From: a virus
IMG/VR virus record: IMGVR_UViG_3300044294_000370
Coordinates: 1 to 33,654 of that record
Strand: one strand, 5' to 3'
DNA length: 33,654 nucleotides
Within the stretch, counting starts at the first letter, position 1. Every line of letters starts with the position of its first letter. A program made the translations under genes and the position numbers. The notes beneath the pieces are model-generated. The model saw nothing but the letters and a program-made list of their open reading frames with translations, was not told where the DNA came from and made no database searches. Shown here one piece after another: positions 32,080-33,654 of this stretch.

Positions 32080-32298
32080 TTATTTAACAAAACATTCTTG
32101 AAGCTCATAATTTACAGATTGAAATGAATTCCACACCTCATCTGTATCTGTTTGCTTATCATCAAAATTTAGGTTTTCCATATTTATCAACCATTTAATA
32201 AAACGCAAACGCAATTATGCTTGCTCTTGGAGTTGAGGATGATTTATTTCAATCAATGTATCACTTAGGTGGGATTGGATTATTGTTCTAATTTTCAT
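32080..32298 (-). pseudogene. duplicate of the 72-residue gene, interrupted by TAA
   Basis: Same length (219 nt) as the intact gene at 28618-28836 and clearly homologous (HLSDTLIEINHPQLQEQA*LRLRFIKWLIN against HLSDVLIEMNHPHLQEQAELRLRFIKWLLN). Codon 28 is TAA where the paralog has GAA; the rest remains open to the natural stop. It still carries a perfect promoter cassette. Sequencing error, recent decay or a truncated N-terminal product are the alternatives. Confidence 0.75.
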
Positions 32299-32368
32299 AA
32301 CTTTTATTTTTATTTATGGTGTAAATGTACGAACAAACTTTATGATCTCCAAATGACGGAGTTATGAC
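32299..32368 (-). promoter_or_regulatory. promoter cassette 6
   Basis: -33 TTTG at 32353-32350, 20 nt, -7 TACATTTA at 32329-32322, in front of the interrupted gene and the 40-residue membrane protein. The block includes the TAA (32364-32362) ending the next upstream gene. Confidence 0.7.
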
Positions 32369-32496
32369 GTTTTATTACTTGGTCTACCTATATTTGTAAT
32401 AGGACGTTTTCCGTTTGGAATACGGGGTAAATTTTTCAATTGAAGTTTTTTACCTTTAAGGTAATTTGTCTTAGAAATAAGTTTTAATGATGGCAT
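32362..32496 (-). CDS. 44-residue very basic protein
   Basis: From the ATG at 32496: MPSLKLISKTNYLKGKKLQL... rich in Lys/Arg with an end NIGRPSNKTS. Its stop is the TAA inside the conserved CATAACTCC block of cassette 6. The charge suggests nucleic-acid or ribosome binding, but no motif is recognised. It is preceded by cassette 7. Confidence 0.55.
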   Translation of the reverse strand: MPSLKLISKTNYLKGKKLQLKNLPRIPNGKRPITNIGRPSNKTS

Positions 32497-32577
32497 TATT
32501 TTTATTTTTTATTTATGGTGTAAATATACGAACAAGATTTGTGATTTCTAAGCATTTAATATGACGGGGTTATGACG
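32497..32577 (-). promoter_or_regulatory. promoter cassette 7, divergent -33 region
   Basis: -7 TATATTTA at 32528-32521 and the leader are intact, but 20 nt further upstream the coding strand has CTTA instead of TTTG, and about 9 extra bases separate it from a CATAACCCCGTCAT block (to 32577). Either weak or regulated differently. Confidence 0.5.
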
Positions 32578-32839
32578 TTTTATGCATTTAAATCATGTAT
32601 GACACGATTATGACAGATATATCTTTTCGATAAATATGGTTGGGGGTGAGGGGAATTTTGGTTACCTTCCACTCCCCCCCACTAACCCACTCAATCGTTT
32701 CTTTCCATTTGCTCTACTTCAATTAGACATCCCTCTACCCTTTCCTCTATTTCTCTCCACCCATTTGTCTACTATATTGAGACAATTGTCTATCATATTG
32801 AGATGTCTACTATATTGAGACATTTTAGTTGTTTTATTT
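32578..32839. other. 262-bp gene-free region with pyrimidine-rich strand and TGTCT/AGACA sites
   Basis: No supported gene. From about 32650 to 32762 the plus strand is strongly C/T-rich, and at 32766-32822 three operator-like repeats follow. The region lies between the end of the 48-residue gene and cassette 7. Confidence 0.5.
32766..32822. repeat. three operator-like repeats TGTCTayyATATTGAGA
   Basis: Copies at 32766-32784, 32787-32805 and 32804-32822. The outer two are identical (TGTCTACTATATTGAGACA), with 5-bp inverted arms TGTCT/AGACA; the middle has TATCATATTGAGATG. Start spacing is 21 and 17 bp. Likely a repressor or replication-protein binding cluster. Confidence 0.75.
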
Positions 32840-32986
32840 TTACCTCACCTCAGTAATTGTTCCTGTAATAACATGATTACCATATCGTTCCTTAATTCGT
32901 TGAGCTGCTTCATTAGTTGACCAAGCATGAATTTCATCCACACGTTGTGCTCCACGATCATTGAAATTAACTTTGTATTTTTTCAT
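32840..32986 (-). CDS. 48-residue basic protein, unknown function
   Basis: From the ATG at 32986: MKKYKVNFNDRGAQRVDEIHAW, then STNEAAQRIKERYG and HVITGTITEVR. A beta-alpha-beta layout with basic ends. It loosely resembles the core of the 82-residue protein at 33197-33445 (KYKI..VWEYEVEATSEEEAVE), so both may belong to one small fold family. Part of a run with the membrane protein upstream. Confidence 0.6.
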   Translation of the reverse strand: MKKYKVNFNDRGAQRVDEIHAWSTNEAAQRIKERYGNHVITGTITEVR

Positions 32987-33007
32987 TGTTTTGTTTTGTT
33001 TAATGTT

Positions 33008-33181
33008 TTATTTAATGTTATTAGTTCTATTTGTTATCCATATACAATACATTCCGGTAATTGCCATCAATGTTAGTGCTTTTAGTTCACAATCAGTTAC
33101 ATAATTTAGGATTAATTGCATTGTAATTGCAAATACTATGATCGATATTAGTTCGAATAGTCTGGGGTTTATTGATTTCAT
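33008..33181 (-). CDS. 57-residue two-helix membrane protein
   Basis: From the ATG at 33181. Two hydrophobic stretches (LFELISIIVFAITMQLIL and ALTLMAITGMYCIWIT) flank a short polar turn (NYVTDCELK). Only an A-rich leader separates it from the 82-residue gene, so it is likely on that transcript. Function unknown. Confidence 0.6.
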   Translation of the reverse strand: MKSINPRLFELISIIVFAITMQLILNYVTDCELKALTLMAITGMYCIWITNRTNNIK

Positions 33182-33196
33182 TGCTATTTTATTTTG

Positions 33197-33445
33197 TTAT
33201 CTTATTAGTTGTATTTCCATTTCAGTTTCATCGTTGTTAGAGTCAATATAAAACTTGGAAGGTTCTATTTCTCCATTGCATGCTTTTTCAACTGCTTCTT
33301 CTTCAGATGTGGCTTCAACTTCATATTCCCATACTTGGGTTGCAGATATTGATTGTGTTATTTTATATTTTTTTAATGTAGCACTATAATTATCTTCTGT
33401 GGTTACAATGTGCCAATACTCGGGGTGTGGATTTGTGTTTTTCAT
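33197..33445 (-). CDS. 82-residue acidic protein, unknown function
   Basis: Contains KYKITQSISATQVWEYEVEATSEEEAVEKACNGE, a strand-strand-helix pattern (VEA.SEEEAVE..) seen in many small phage proteins of unknown role. The C-terminus is acidic (NNDETEMEIQLIR). Own cassette at 33446-33517. Confidence 0.65.
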   Translation of the reverse strand: MKNTNPHPEYWHIVTTEDNYSATLKKYKITQSISATQVWEYEVEATSEEEAVEKACNGEIEPSKFYIDSNNDETEMEIQLIR

Positions 33446-33517
33446 AACTTTTATTTTTTTATTTATGGTGTAAATATACGAATAGATTTTATGATTTCCA
33501 AATGACGGAGTTATGAC
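33446..33517 (-). promoter_or_regulatory. promoter cassette 8
   Basis: -33 TTTG at 33502-33499, 20 nt, -7 TATATTTA at 33478-33471, then an A/T leader to the ATG at 33445. Confidence 0.7.
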
Positions 33518-33523
33518 TCTTGT

Positions 33524-33654
33524 TTAATTTAAACCAAGATCTTTCTTCTCTTCCATTAAATACTCTACTTGTTCCATTGGAGCAGAAAGTATTAGTTGAC
33601 GTAACATTTGCCATTCCATGCCAATTTCTCTTAAAATGTGTTCCATTGTTTCAC
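33524..33654 (-). CDS. partial gene at the right edge
   Basis: An open frame enters from beyond the window and stops at 33526-33524. Visible residues include ILREIGMEWQMLRQLILSAPMEQVEYLMEEKKDLG, helical and charged. A Met at 33646 could be the start, but there is no cassette or leader in the remaining 8 nt, so it probably begins outside. Function unknown. Confidence 0.55.
   Translation of the reverse strand, partial: ETMEHILREIGMEWQMLRQLILSAPMEQVEYLMEEKKDLGLN

Noticed and set aside
32636-32818. Plus-strand frame of 60 codons with Pro/Leu-rich product
   Set aside because: The composition only reflects the pyrimidine-rich strand; no start context or neighbour in this orientation.

Overview
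The window is a single-strand gene block from a large, AT-rich tailed phage. All recognisable protein and tRNA genes lie on the minus strand, so transcription runs right to left. A contractile (myovirus) phage is indicated by T4-type baseplate wedge proteins (gp6-like, gp25-like), a candidate central spike and a gp55-like late sigma factor. The host is probably a member of the Bacteroidota, likely a flavobacterium. The evidence is repeated promoters of the Bacteroidota type (-33 TTTG, 20-nt spacer, -7 TAnATTTA), A-rich leaders instead of Shine-Dalgarno sites, a Bacteroidota-looking small lipoprotein and a secreted repeat protein. This is inference from sequence features only; no database was searched.

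Layout in coordinate order. 1-3809: a nucleotidyltransferase (cut by the left edge), a small helical protein, a P-loop kinase, another small helical protein, a PD-(D/E)XK nuclease and a DnaG-type primase. 3831-4277: a GIY-YIG nuclease. 4288-21867: about 17.5 kb of virion genes for tail fibre, tail and baseplate, tightly packed and translationally coupled. 21889-24280: late sigma factor, a one-helix membrane protein, an HD-domain protein and two small unknowns. 24314-25317: four canonical tRNAs (Lys-TTT, Ile-TAT, Arg-TCT, Leu-TAA), one abnormally long Leu-like tRNA, a G/C-arm structured element, a PspC protein and a lipoprotein. 25323-28117: a secreted 22-residue-repeat protein, a DUF932-like protein and a putative zinc metallopeptidase. 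28118-28453: a gene-free segment with a long dyad and direct repeats. 28454-33654: an accessory or early module of small genes, eight of which are headed by near-identical ~70-bp promoter cassettes. This module includes a RadA/RecA-like ATPase, a candidate cysteine peptidase, paralogous small proteins, tiny membrane proteins and one duplicated gene broken by a stop codon.

How it may work together. The cassettes would let the host RNA polymerase express the right-hand module as many small units. The gp55-like sigma factor would then direct the baseplate and tail block. tRNAs for A-ending codons fit the base composition. The most intriguing signal is a short amphipathic N-terminal helix shared by six otherwise unrelated genes. 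They include a nucleotidyltransferase, a kinase and a metallopeptidase, and the helix usually contains an (I/L)xE triplet. It resembles the T4 capsid-targeting sequence and could mark enzymes packaged inside the virion and injected with the DNA. No major capsid, portal, terminase, sheath or tube gene is visible here.
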